Assembly: GCA_048594885.1 (NCBI GenBank)
Contig: JBMDXB010000076.1
Location: forward strand, 1-64,000
Origin: JBMDXB01 sp048594885
GTDB lineage: Bacteria > Acidobacteriota > Vicinamibacteria > Vicinamibacterales > 2-12-FULL-66-21
Length of the DNA stretch: 64,000 nucleotides
Direction of reading: 5' to 3'
Shown here: in pieces, positions 36,992-45,940 of the stretch
Position numbering within the stretch: the first letter of the stretch is position 1
Layout: every line of letters begins with the position of its first letter
Position numbers and translations under genes: made by a program
Notes under the pieces: generated by a model
Databases searched by the model: none
What the model was told of the DNA's origin: nothing
The model's input: the letters and a program-made list of their open reading frames with translations, nothing else

Positions 36992-39655
36992 ATGGCCGTG
37001 AAGACATTCAGGGCGCTCGCCGCATCGCTGCTCCTGCTCGTCACCGCCGGCTACGGGGTACGCGCGCAGCAGCCCGTGGTTCCGGCCGCCGTCAAGGCCG
37101 CAGCCGAGCGCATCACCGAACCGCAGATCAAGAAGGACCTCGAGGTCCTCGCCTCGGACGACCTGAAGGGACGCAACACGCCGTCGCCCGGCTTCGACGC
37201 GGCCGCCGAGTACATCGAGCGGCGTCTGCGTCGCGCGGGCCTGAAGCCGCTCGGCGACAAGGGCACGTATCGCCAGTCTTACGTCCTGCGCGAGACGACG
37301 CTGACGGCCGAGGAGGCGACGGTGAGCGTCGGCCAGCAGGTATTCAAGCCTGGTGCGGGTTTCGCGCTGCGCTCGTTCGCCGGCGAGCTGGCGACGGGAC
37401 CGGCGCGAGCGGTCTACGTCGGTCACGGCTGGACCGCCGACGGCATCGATCCGTACCGCGGCGTCGACGTGACAGGCAGGATCGTCGTCGTCCACGCGCA
37501 GAGCGCGCGGCCGAAGGGCGCGCAGATCCGGCAGCTCGGTCGCGTGACGCAGGGCGGGACGCCGCCGCTCGTCGAGGCGCACAAGCGCGGCGCGCTCGCC
37601 GTGCTGTTCCTGCACTCCAGCGAACCGCAGCGCGGCGGCGCGCAGGGCAGCGCGCGCGCGATGGTTCGACGCGAGCTCGATCCGCCCGTGCCGTCGGCGT
37701 ACGCGGCGCCGCCGCTGACGTCGATTCAGCTCGGAGAGGAGGCTACGCGAGCGCTGCTCGCGGGAACGCCGCTCGATCTGTCGAAGCTGGCGGAGCAGGC
37801 GACGTCGCAGGACTATCCCGCATCGTTCGAGCTGCCGGCGTCCGTGAGCATTCGTCTTCCTGCGAAAACGGTCGTGCACCGGCCGTTCAACGTCGTCGCC
37901 CTCGTCGAGGGCAGCGATCCGACGTTGAAGGAGGAATACATCGTCAGCCAGTCGCACCTGGATGGGGCGGTCGGTTCGCGCACGGTGGACGGCGACGCGA
38001 TCTACAACTCCGCCGACGACAACGCGAGCGGAAGCGCGGCGAACATCTCGATTGCCGAACAGATGATGAGCGCGCGGCCCCGGCGATCGGTGATCTTCGT
38101 CTGGGACAGCGGTGAAGAGCAGGGGCTCTGGGGCACGAGACAGTTCATCGCGCGGCCGCCGGCACCGCTGGCGAACATCGCCGCGATGATCAACATCGAC
38201 ATGATCGGCGCGAACCGTGCGCCGGGCTCGCGCGACGCCAAGGACGACCGCGTCACGGGGCCGAACGAGGTCTTTCTGATCGGGCCCGGCGTCCTCAGTG
38301 AGTCGGTCAGCTCGCTGGTCGAGCGCGTCAACGCGGGCTATCTGAAGCTCGCGCTCAACCGGAAGTACGACACGCCGGAGAGCGAGTTCTTCTACCCGCG
38401 CACCGACGCCGGTCCGTTTCTGGAGCGCGGCGTGCTGACGATCGGCTTCACCACAGGCCTGCACGATCGCTATCACCTGCCGGCAGACGAAGCGCGGTTC
38501 CTCGACACGGAGAAAGTAACCGCGATCGCGAAGACGGTCTTCGCCGTTGCGCATGCGCTTGCGTCGACCGAGGAGCGGCCCAGGATCGAGAAGCCGATCC
38601 CGCCGACGGTGCTGCGCGTCGAGAGCGCTCAGGTTACACAGTCCGCCGTCGTGCCGCGCCCGCTCGAAGGCGATTACGTTCTCAGGAAGTTCCGCTTCAC
38701 TTCCGGCGAGACGCTGCCGGAACTGCGGATGCACTATCGAACGTTCGGGACCCCGCGGAAGGACGCGCAGGGTATCGTCCGCAACGCCGTGCTGATCATG
38801 CACGGCACCGGTGGCACCGGCGGTCAGTTCACCGGGCGCGGTTTCGCGGGCGAGCTGTTCGGCCCCGGCCAGCCGCTGGACGCCTCGAAGTTCTACATCA
38901 TTCTTCCTGACGACATCGGGCACGGTCGATCGAGCAAGCCGAGCGAGGGCCTGCGCGCGACGTTTCCGCGCTACGGCTACGTCGACATGGTGGAGGCCGA
39001 GTACCGCCTGGTGACGGAGGGGCTCGGCGTCAATCGCCTGCGCCTCGTGATGGGGACGTCGATGGGCGGCATGCACACGTGGATGTGGGCGTCGCGCTAT
39101 CCCGACTTCATGGATGCGCTGATGCCGCTGGCGAGCCTGCCGACGCAGATCTCCGGCCGCAATCGCGCCTGGCGCCGGGTGGTGATCGACGCGATCCGCA
39201 ACGATCCGGAGTGGAAGAACGGCAACTACACGGCGCAGCCCCAGAGCCTGCGGACCGCGGCGCAAATGCTGTGGCTCGTCGGCAGCAATCCGCTCCTGCG
39301 GCAGAAAGCTGCCGCGACGCTCGCCGACGCCGATCGCGTGCTCGACACCTACGTCGCGAACTACATGAAGACGGCCGACGCAAACGACATCCTCTACGCC
39401 CTGGAGGCCTCGCGCGATTACGATCCAGGGCCGGGTCTCGAGAAGATCAAGGCGCCGCTCGTCGCGGTGAATTCCGCCGACGATCTGATCAATCCACCGG
39501 AGCTGCAGATCCTCGAACGTGAGATCGCGCGCGTCCCGAAGGGCCGCGCCGTCGTGCTGCCGCTCACCGACCGCACGACCGGCCACGGCACCCACACGCA
39601 GGCAGCGCTGTGGAAGCACCTGCTCGTGGAACTGCTGCGCGAGACCGAGCGCTGA
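36992..39655 (+). CDS. Exported M28 peptidase fused to MetX-like alpha/beta hydrolase
   Basis: An 887-residue protein with a signal peptide. Residues about 30-560 are an M28 aminopeptidase with all zinc ligands: SHLDG, DDNASG, DSGEEQG, NIDMIG and DRYHLP. From about residue 570 a homoserine-acetyltransferase-like alpha/beta hydrolase begins, with nucleophile GTSMGG near 688, Asp in NSADDLINP and His in GHGTHT. The two domains are normally separate. The product probably removes N-terminal residues; what the second domain does is unclear. ATG 36992. Confidence 0.85.
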   Translation: MAVKTFRALAASLLLLVTAGYGVRAQQPVVPAAVKAAAERITEPQIKKDLEVLASDDLKGRNTPSPGFDAAAEYIERRLRRAGLKPLGDKGTYRQSYVLRETTLTAEEATVSVGQQVFKPGAGFALRSFAGELATGPARAVYVGHGWTADGIDPYRGVDVTGRIVVVHAQSARPKGAQIRQLGRVTQGGTPPLVEAHKRGALAVLFLHSSEPQRGGAQGSARAMVRRELDPPVPSAYAAPPLTSIQLGEEATRALLAGTPLDLSKLAEQATSQDYPASFELPASVSIRLPAKTVVHRPFNVVALVEGSDPTLKEEYIVSQSHLDGAVGSRTVDGDAIYNSADDNASGSAANISIAEQMMSARPRRSVIFVWDSGEEQGLWGTRQFIARPPAPLANIAAMINIDMIGANRAPGSRDAKDDRVTGPNEVFLIGPGVLSESVSSLVERVNAGYLKLALNRKYDTPESEFFYPRTDAGPFLERGVLTIGFTTGLHDRYHLPADEARFLDTEKVTAIAKTVFAVAHALASTEERPRIEKPIPPTVLRVESAQVTQSAVVPRPLEGDYVLRKFRFTSGETLPELRMHYRTFGTPRKDAQGIVRNAVLIMHGTGGTGGQFTGRGFAGELFGPGQPLDASKFYIILPDDIGHGRSSKPSEGLRATFPRYGYVDMVEAEYRLVTEGLGVNRLRLVMGTSMGGMHTWMWASRYPDFMDALMPLASLPTQISGRNRAWRRVVIDAIRNDPEWKNGNYTAQPQSLRTAAQMLWLVGSNPLLRQKAAATLADADRVLDTYVANYMKTADANDILYALEASRDYDPGPGLEKIKAPLVAVNSADDLINPPELQILEREIARVPKGRAVVLPLTDRTTGHGTHTQAALWKHLLVELLRETER

Positions 39656-39720
39656 CTCGGCCGTGGCCCACACGGAACCAACCGGTGCGCGCGGTGTCAC
39701 ATACAGCGTCGAGGTGCGCG

Positions 39721-39882
39721 ATGCATGCACACACATTGGCTCACGAGGAATCGAGGCGGCGTACGGCCACGCGAGCACGGTTCGAGCTCGGATGGCCTCA
39801 GTTCTGGCTGCTGAGCGGCATCCTCGCGGGCATACTCGGCCTGGTTGCGCTGGTGTTCTTCATCGGCCTGCTGTCCCGCTGA
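39721..39882 (+). CDS. Small single-helix membrane protein (53 aa)
   Basis: A 53-residue frame with a basic N-terminal half and one C-terminal hydrophobic helix (FWLLSGILAGILGLVALVFFIGLL). No family is recognised. Coding status is plausible from the clean helix but not proven. Confidence 0.4.
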   Translation: MHAHTLAHEESRRRTATRARFELGWPQFWLLSGILAGILGLVALVFFIGLLSR

Positions 39883-39940
39883 ACCGGCGGCTTTGCGGAC
39901 CGGTGACGCGCCGCCACGGCGCGGCGTATCATCCTCCGCG

Positions 39941-40495
39941 ATGCCTCCGCCTGCAGACCCGCTCGGCGGCGTAGTTCGCGCCGGCCGCGTCGTACTGCTC
40001 GGCATCCTGGCGCTGTGGACGGTGCAGTTCGCCCGTGCGCCGATGACGGGCGCCATGAGCTCCGTGCTCCACATGCCCAATCTCGTCTTCCACGAAGCCG
40101 GTCATGTGCTGCTCGGCGTGTTCGGGCAGTTCATCGGCGTCCTCGGCGGCAGCCTGTTTCAGGTGCTCGTGCCGGTCGCGCTTGCGGTGGCGTTCCTGCG
40201 TCAGAGCCAGCCGTTCGGCGCGTCGGTGTGCACGTGGTGGGCGGGGCAGAACCTGCTCGACGTCGCGCCCTACATCGCCGACGCGCGATCGCTGCAGCTC
40301 ATGCTGCTCGGCGGCCGCACCGGAGCGGAAGTCGAGGGGCACGACTGGGAGTACCTGCTCGGGCAGATGGGATGGCTCCATCTGGATCGCACGCTCGGAA
40401 ACGCCGCGTACAAGATCGGCCTCGTCGTCATGATTGCCGCGCTGATTTGGGGAGCAACGGCCGTGCGATCGTCGAAGCCGCAGCAGCTTTCATAG
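39941..40495 (+). CDS. Membrane protein with HExxH motif, possible M50-like metalloprotease
   Basis: A 184-residue protein with about five transmembrane segments. HEAGHVLLG near residues 51-59 lies at the border of a hydrophobic helix, as in site-2-protease (M50) enzymes, followed by LGGSLFQVLVPVALAVAFL. The third M50 ligand (NxxPxxxLDG) is not found, so a protease function is uncertain. TATCAT lies 8 nt before ATG. Ten nt separate it from the downstream propeller gene. Confidence 0.6.
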   Translation: MPPPADPLGGVVRAGRVVLLGILALWTVQFARAPMTGAMSSVLHMPNLVFHEAGHVLLGVFGQFIGVLGGSLFQVLVPVALAVAFLRQSQPFGASVCTWWAGQNLLDVAPYIADARSLQLMLLGGRTGAEVEGHDWEYLLGQMGWLHLDRTLGNAAYKIGLVVMIAALIWGATAVRSSKPQQLS

Positions 40496-40504
40496 GACAC
40501 CCTG

Positions 40505-41485
40505 ATGCTCAGAACTGTCGTATTGCTTGTGACCGCGTTGATGGCCTTCCCCTTCGCCCGACACGACTCCGGCACGGCCGGCGCACAGGCTACGGCCCCG
40601 GCCCAGTCGAGCCGAACCTATCGCAGCAGCATCATCATTCACGATCTCCGAACGAACACGTCGAAAGTCGTGCACGAAGCAGACGGCGTGTGGGAGGCGC
40701 CGAACTGGTCGCGCGACGGCGCGTTTCTGCTCGTGAACTCGGGCGGCAGGCTCTATCGCCTGCCGCCTGACGGATCGAAGCCGCCCGAGGCGCTGCCGCT
40801 CGACAGCTCGCTGCGCGCGAACAACGATCACGACTTCTCGCCGGACGGCAAGCGCCTCGCGATCTCGGCATCCTCCACGGCGTCGCGCCAGTCACAGATC
40901 TACGTCGCCGAGGCCGACGCCTCGAATCATCGGCTCCTCGTGTCCGCGGCGCCGAGCTACTTCCACGGCTGGTCGCCCGACGGCAAATATCTCGCATTCG
41001 TCGCCAATCGCGATGGCAAGCAGTACGACCTGTATCGCATTCCCGTCGGTGGCGGCGACGAGCAGCGTCTCACCGTCGATCCCGCCGCGGATGATGGCCC
41101 GGACTATTCGCCGGATGGCAAGTGGATCTACTTCAACTCGAATCGCGGCGGCGGCTGGAACATCTGGCGGATGCCGCCAGATGGCGCCGGTCAGAACGAT
41201 CGCCTGGCGCAGCGCGTCACGGACGATGCGCTCGAGGACTGGTTTCCGCATCCATCGCCGGATGGAAAGCAGTTGCTGTTCCTGTCGTTCCCTGCGGGCA
41301 CGCCCGGCCACAACGACCGGGCGCTGCGGGTGCAGCTACGCATTGTGCCGATGCCCGGCGACCGGGTTGGCACAGGCTCGCCACGAACCATCATCGAGAT
41401 CACCGGCGGGCAGGGCACCATCAACGTCAACTCCTGGGCTCCCGATTCTGCGCGCTTCGCTTACGTTGCCTACGAAGCGCACTAG
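40505..41485 (+). CDS. Exported TolB-type PD40 beta-propeller protein
   Basis: A 326-residue protein with a signal peptide (residues 1-28) followed by PD40 repeats (SPDGKRLAI, SPDGKYLAF, SPDGKWIYF, SPDGKQLLF). TolB-like propellers bind proteins or peptides. No catalytic domain is attached. The gene ends just before the heptamer array. Confidence 0.82.
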   Translation: MLRTVVLLVTALMAFPFARHDSGTAGAQATAPAQSSRTYRSSIIIHDLRTNTSKVVHEADGVWEAPNWSRDGAFLLVNSGGRLYRLPPDGSKPPEALPLDSSLRANNDHDFSPDGKRLAISASSTASRQSQIYVAEADASNHRLLVSAAPSYFHGWSPDGKYLAFVANRDGKQYDLYRIPVGGGDEQRLTVDPAADDGPDYSPDGKWIYFNSNRGGGWNIWRMPPDGAGQNDRLAQRVTDDALEDWFPHPSPDGKQLLFLSFPAGTPGHNDRALRVQLRIVPMPGDRVGTGSPRTIIEITGGQGTINVNSWAPDSARFAYVAYEAH

Positions 41486-41489
41486 ATCG

Positions 41490-41626
41490 ATTGCCGATTG
41501 CCGATCGTCGATTGCGGATTGACGGGATCGTCGATTGACGATTGGGATTGGGGATTGGGGATTGACGATTGGGATTGGGGATTGGGGATTGACGATTGGG
41601 ATTGACGATTGGGGAACGGGGATTAG
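41490..41626. repeat. Heptamer-type tandem array (GATTGGG/GATTGAC)
   Basis: A low-complexity stretch built of GATTGCC, GATTGAC, GATTGGG and ATTGGGG words. A 27-bp higher-order unit (ATTGAC, GATTGGG, ATTGGGG, ATTGGGG) occurs about 2.5 times. The period is 7 bp with occasional 6-bp steps. It separates the propeller gene from the DUF488 fusion. Confidence 0.9.
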
Positions 41627-41669
41627 CCCCCAATCAAAGCGATAAGGGCCAAGGTATATTCTTTACCTC

Positions 41670-42437
41670 ATGAGCGTACGGGTGGTTCGTCTCGGAAGCC
41701 CGCGCAGAGCGGGCGAGGGGTTGCGGATCGGCACGGTGCGGCGGCCGCCGCGCGGTGTGCCGAAGTCGCAGTTCGCCAGGCAGAACTGGTACGACGTCTG
41801 GTTCCCCAACCTCGCGCCGAGCGTCGAGACCATGAAGGCGGGCCAGGCGGCGGCCACACCCGCGCAGTGGTCGGCCTTCGTGAGGAAGTACAAGGCCGAG
41901 ATGTCCGCGCTCGACGCGAAGCGGACGCTGGAGCTGCTCGCTGCGTTGTCGCACAACGCGGACTTCTCGGTCGGCTGCTACTGCGAGGACGAGAACCACT
42001 GCCATCGCTCCGTCCTCAAGCAGCTGCTCATCGATCACGGAGCAAAGGTGGTGTGCATGGTGTTGTGCTTCGTTCTCTTCGCGGCACTGGGGTTCGCGTC
42101 GCAGGCCACGGCCGGCGACCAATATGTCGGGACGTGGACGGGCGCGTGGGATGGCGCGGGCACGGGCGGTTTTGAGCTGACGATTGAGAAGGACAAGGAC
42201 GGCAAGCTCGCCGGCCGCGTCTCCATCACCGGCGAGCCGTCCTACAAAGCGACGCTCAAGACGCTGGCGTTCGACGGCGCGAAGATGACCGGCTCGTACG
42301 ACTTCACGCCTGACGATCGCGCCGAAGTCGTTCTGTCCGCATCGTTCGAGGGGACGACCGCCGCCGGCACCTGGTCGTTGCGCGAGAAAGGCGGCAACGA
42401 GGTGGCCAGCGGCGGCTGGAAAGTGAAGCGCGATTAA
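41670..42437 (+). CDS. DUF488 domain joined in frame to exported lipocalin-like domain
   Basis: A 255-residue frame. Residues 1-128 have DUF488 features: WYDVWFPNLAPS near 41, then CYCEDENHCHRSVLKQLLIDHG near 105. Residues about 130-150 form a signal peptide (CMVLCFVLFAALGFASQATA), followed by an exported beta domain (YVGTWTGAWDG, GKLAGRVSITGEPSYKATL). A cytoplasmic DUF488 fused to an exported domain is unlikely to work as one chain. ATG 42058 would start the second protein alone. The stop overlaps the tricorn gene by 4 nt. Confidence 0.6.
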   Translation: MSVRVVRLGSPRRAGEGLRIGTVRRPPRGVPKSQFARQNWYDVWFPNLAPSVETMKAGQAAATPAQWSAFVRKYKAEMSALDAKRTLELLAALSHNADFSVGCYCEDENHCHRSVLKQLLIDHGAKVVCMVLCFVLFAALGFASQATAGDQYVGTWTGAWDGAGTGGFELTIEKDKDGKLAGRVSITGEPSYKATLKTLAFDGAKMTGSYDFTPDDRAEVVLSASFEGTTAAGTWSLREKGGNEVASGGWKVKRD

Positions 42438-45400
42438 CGCTGCGACTGTGAAGACGTCGTCGTCCGCTTCTGCAGCTCGCCCTTCAGGACCTCGACGGCC
42501 TTTTCGATCTGCGCGTCGCGTCCCTTCAGGAAATCCTCCGGCGTGTTGTCGACGAGCACGTCGGGGGGCACGCCGTAGTTCTCCATGTTCTGCCCGTCGA
42601 CCGTCCACACGCCGCTGCCCGGCGTCCGGATCGACGAGCCGTCGAGCAGCGTGTATGAGCCGGTGCCGATGACCGCGCCCATGGTCGGCACGCCGATCAC
42701 CTTGCCGAGGCCGAGCGCCTTGAAGCCGGCGGGGAACATCTCGGCGTCGGACGCCGAGCGCTCGTTCTGCATCACGACCATCGGCCCGTAGAAGTTCTGC
42801 GGGCGCGGCTGCTGAAACGCCTGATCGCGGCCGATCGTGTACTGGTACTGCCGTCCGGCGAGAATCGCGAGCAGCTCCTGGTCGATGCCGCCGCCGCCGT
42901 TGAAGCGCTGATCGATGACGAGCGCCTTCTTCGTGCGATTGGTCGCGAGATCGAGCTGGAACTGCCGCAGCGACGGCGCGTCCATCGCCCGGATATGCAG
43001 GTAGCCGATGTCGCCGTTGCTCAACTTCGTCACCATGTCGCGGCGCGAATCCACCCAGCGTCGATATTGCAGGTCGGTGAACGCGCCGCCGGCCACGGGT
43101 GAAATCGTGACTTCCCAGGCGCCCTCCTTCGCCGGCTTGTCGTTGACCATGAAGTGGAACTTCGCTCCGGGTGCGAGCGTGAGGTAGCGCCAGTAATTCT
43201 CCGAGGTCTTCAGGTCGTGGCCGTCCACGGAGACAAGGAAGTGGCCCTCCCGGATCTTCAGGAAATCCTTGTCGGCCGGGCCGTCCTTGTAGATGTGTCC
43301 GACCTTGTAGAAGCCTGACGCGTCGCTGACGACGTCGAAGCCCGGATGGCGGGTCTGCGCGCGCTGCGGTTCGCCGGGCCGCGGGCGGCCGCCGCTGACG
43401 CCGGTATGCGACGCGTTGAGCTCGCCGATCATCATCATCATGACGGCCTGCAGTTCCTCGGTGTCGACGAGGCTCTCGAGCAGCGGCTCGTAGCGGGTCT
43501 TCGCCGCGTTCCAGTCCGCGCCGTGCATCTTGGCGTCGTAGAAGCGGTTCTTCATGATGCGCCAGCCTTCGGTGAACACCTGGCGGCGGAGCGCCTTGCG
43601 ATCGATCTCGAGGTTGGCGGTGTAGGTGACCTGGCGTGCGGTCGGCCCGCCGGCGCTGCCGCCTTCCGGCGCGTCACCGCTCGTCGCAGCGCCGCCGCGG
43701 CTGCCGCGGCCGCCGCCCGCGGCGCCGGATCCCTGACTGAGATTTACGGGTGCGGCGTAGAGCCCGTTGCCCGAGCGGAAGTACAGCGTGCGGCCGTCCC
43801 TCGCGAACACCATCGCCGCGCCGCCGCCGAATCCACCTGCGCCTCCACGGCCGCGTCCGCGGCCGCCCGCGGCCTCCGCTGCAGGCGGCGGGGGCGGCAC
43901 GCGCGTGGACTGCCCGGTCTCGACATTGATCACGTACATGCCCGCCGTCGTCGCGCCGAGCGCCGCAGCGCCGCGTCCGCCGGCGCCAACGCCGCTGCCG
44001 ACCGTCACCGCGACCGAATGGCCTTCCGGTGCCGCGGTCAGCCCGCCGATCGCCGTTCCCGGCACGCTGATCTGCTTCGCCCGACGCGCGATGCCGCTCC
44101 AGTCGATGCGCACATCGACCGGCGTCGCCGCGGCCGCGGCGCCGCGGCCTCCGCCCTGCCGTGCGGCAGCTTCGGCGGCGAGCCCCTCCGCCTCGTTGTC
44201 GATGTCGCGATCCGCCGGATCGCGATCCCGATCGCGCAGCGCCACCGACCACAGGCTCGTGGTCGAGGTGATGCCGCCCTGCGAGGCGATGCCGGTCGGC
44301 GTGCTCTCGAGCGACGTGAACACGACGTAGCGTCCATCGGCCGTCCAGACGGCGCTCGTCTCCGAGTACATGACGTTGTCGTCGGAGATGTGGCGTTCCT
44401 CGCCGCCGGCGATTGGCGCGATGTAGACGTGGGATCGCAGCGTGCGATCAGGCTTGGAGAACATCACCCACTTGCTGTCAGGCGAGATCGCCACCGATCC
44501 GATGCGGCCGATGTCGCTCGACGACACGACGGCGGTTTTGCCATCGGCGACGGAGTAGCTGTACAGCTTCCTGTCTGCGGCTGTATAAAACAGCGCCTTC
44601 GAGTCCGGCGTCCACACCAGCGCGCCCTTTTCGGTGTCGAGATCGGTGATCTTCTTCGGCGCGCGCCCATCGGGATCGCTGATCCAGACCTCGTCGCGCC
44701 CCGAGCGGTCGGACACGAACGCCACCAGCTTGCCGTCGGCCGACCACTTGGGCTGATCGTTCCGCGAGGCCATCGGATCGGGAGCAATCCGCGTGATGTC
44801 GCCGCGATCGGTGGCGATCGTCAGCAGTTGGCCCCGCACAGAGATGACCGCACGCCGGCCCGATGGCGACAGGTCGAACGCGTCGATCTCATTGGCGATG
44901 GTCTCGAACTCGACCTCGTTCTCCTTCTCGTCGCTGGCGATCTCCAGCTTGATCTCGGTGTTCCGGCCGCTGGCCAGATCCAGCTTCCAGATGCCGAAGT
45001 TCTCCTCGTAGACGATCACCTTGCCGTCGCTCGACATCGACGGCCAATACAGGTTGCCGGTCGTGTGCTTCGTGATCTGCGCGACGACGTTCTGGTTGTC
45101 GCGCTTCGTGAGCCGATAGATGTTGTTGACGCTTTGCCGAACCTCCGCGCTGCCCGGCTTCACCGTCCACTCGTTCGCGACCGGATCGCCGACGAAGTAG
45201 ATCGATCCGTCATTGGCCCACATCGGCCAGTACCGGTTGAAATCCTCGTTGCCGAGCAGCTTCGTGTACGTCTTGCTCGCCAGGTCCGCGACCCACAAGT
45301 CCGCGGCGTAACTGCCGCGATAGTGCTTGCGCGACCATGACGATGGATGGCGGTTGAAGACGAGCGACTTGCCATCGGGAGAGAAGCTGCCGTAGTAGCC

Positions 45401-45889
45401 CCAGTCGACCGGCAGCGGCTTTTCCTGCCCGCCGCCCGCCGGGATCTCGTATAGCACCGCGATGCTCGGGAACGCGCCGTCGCCGCGGGTAGCGCGGAAG
45501 ATCACCCGTTGCGAATCGCGCGACCAGCCGACCACATCGTCGCCGCTGGTGTGGAACGTGAGCCGCTTCGGCACGCCGCCGGTGACCGGCATGACGAACA
45601 CGTCGTTGTTGCCGTAGCGATTCGACGAGAACGCGATCGACGCGCCGTCGGGTGAGAAGCGCGGGAACGTGTCGCGCGCGGAATGGTCGGTGAGGCGGCG
45701 AACGGCAGTACCATCCTCGTTCGCCATCCAGATGTCGCCGAGATAGCTGAAGGCGACCTTGCCTGCGTGATAGTCAGGGTGGCGTGCCAGCTTGATCGGA
45801 CTCGCGGCGCGGGCAGGTACGAAGGGGATGACGGAGAGCGCAAGCGCCAACACGACGAGCGCGCGGCGGATCAACGTCGCGGAATTCAT
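42434..45889 (-). CDS. Exported tricorn-type S41 protease
   Basis: An 1151-residue protein with signal peptide, a seven-bladed N-terminal propeller (SPDGASIAF, etc.), a second propeller, a C1 helical region, a PDZ domain (VDGHDLKTSENYW) and the S41 core. The five tricorn catalytic residues are present: Ser-His in NASHTG near residue 827, Ser-Asp in RSASDAEMF near 1040, and Glu in QNMENYGVPPDV near 1101. Tricorn cuts peptides, mostly into di- and tripeptides, which fits the oligopeptide transporter next door. A Gly/Arg/Ala-rich insert (near 680-770) is unusual. Confidence 0.93.
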   Translation of the reverse strand: MNSATLIRRALVVLALALSVIPFVPARAASPIKLARHPDYHAGKVAFSYLGDIWMANEDGTAVRRLTDHSARDTFPRFSPDGASIAFSSNRYGNNDVFVMPVTGGVPKRLTFHTSGDDVVGWSRDSQRVIFRATRGDGAFPSIAVLYEIPAGGGQEKPLPVDWGYYGSFSPDGKSLVFNRHPSSWSRKHYRGSYAADLWVADLASKTYTKLLGNEDFNRYWPMWANDGSIYFVGDPVANEWTVKPGSAEVRQSVNNIYRLTKRDNQNVVAQITKHTTGNLYWPSMSSDGKVIVYEENFGIWKLDLASGRNTEIKLEIASDEKENEVEFETIANEIDAFDLSPSGRRAVISVRGQLLTIATDRGDITRIAPDPMASRNDQPKWSADGKLVAFVSDRSGRDEVWISDPDGRAPKKITDLDTEKGALVWTPDSKALFYTAADRKLYSYSVADGKTAVVSSSDIGRIGSVAISPDSKWVMFSKPDRTLRSHVYIAPIAGGEERHISDDNVMYSETSAVWTADGRYVVFTSLESTPTGIASQGGITSTTSLWSVALRDRDRDPADRDIDNEAEGLAAEAAARQGGGRGAAAAATPVDVRIDWSGIARRAKQISVPGTAIGGLTAAPEGHSVAVTVGSGVGAGGRGAAALGATTAGMYVINVETGQSTRVPPPPPAAEAAGGRGRGRGGAGGFGGGAAMVFARDGRTLYFRSGNGLYAAPVNLSQGSGAAGGGRGSRGGAATSGDAPEGGSAGGPTARQVTYTANLEIDRKALRRQVFTEGWRIMKNRFYDAKMHGADWNAAKTRYEPLLESLVDTEELQAVMMMMIGELNASHTGVSGGRPRPGEPQRAQTRHPGFDVVSDASGFYKVGHIYKDGPADKDFLKIREGHFLVSVDGHDLKTSENYWRYLTLAPGAKFHFMVNDKPAKEGAWEVTISPVAGGAFTDLQYRRWVDSRRDMVTKLSNGDIGYLHIRAMDAPSLRQFQLDLATNRTKKALVIDQRFNGGGGIDQELLAILAGRQYQYTIGRDQAFQQPRPQNFYGPMVVMQNERSASDAEMFPAGFKALGLGKVIGVPTMGAVIGTGSYTLLDGSSIRTPGSGVWTVDGQNMENYGVPPDVLVDNTPEDFLKGRDAQIEKAVEVLKGELQKRTTTSSQSQR

Positions 45890-45940
45890 AGAGTGACCTC
45901 CGGCAGCGCGGATACTACTACGAACGCCGTCGGGGCCCGC

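Noticed and set aside
41490..41626. Possible CRISPR array
   Set aside because: The period is about 7 bp without unique spacers, so it is a simple tandem repeat.
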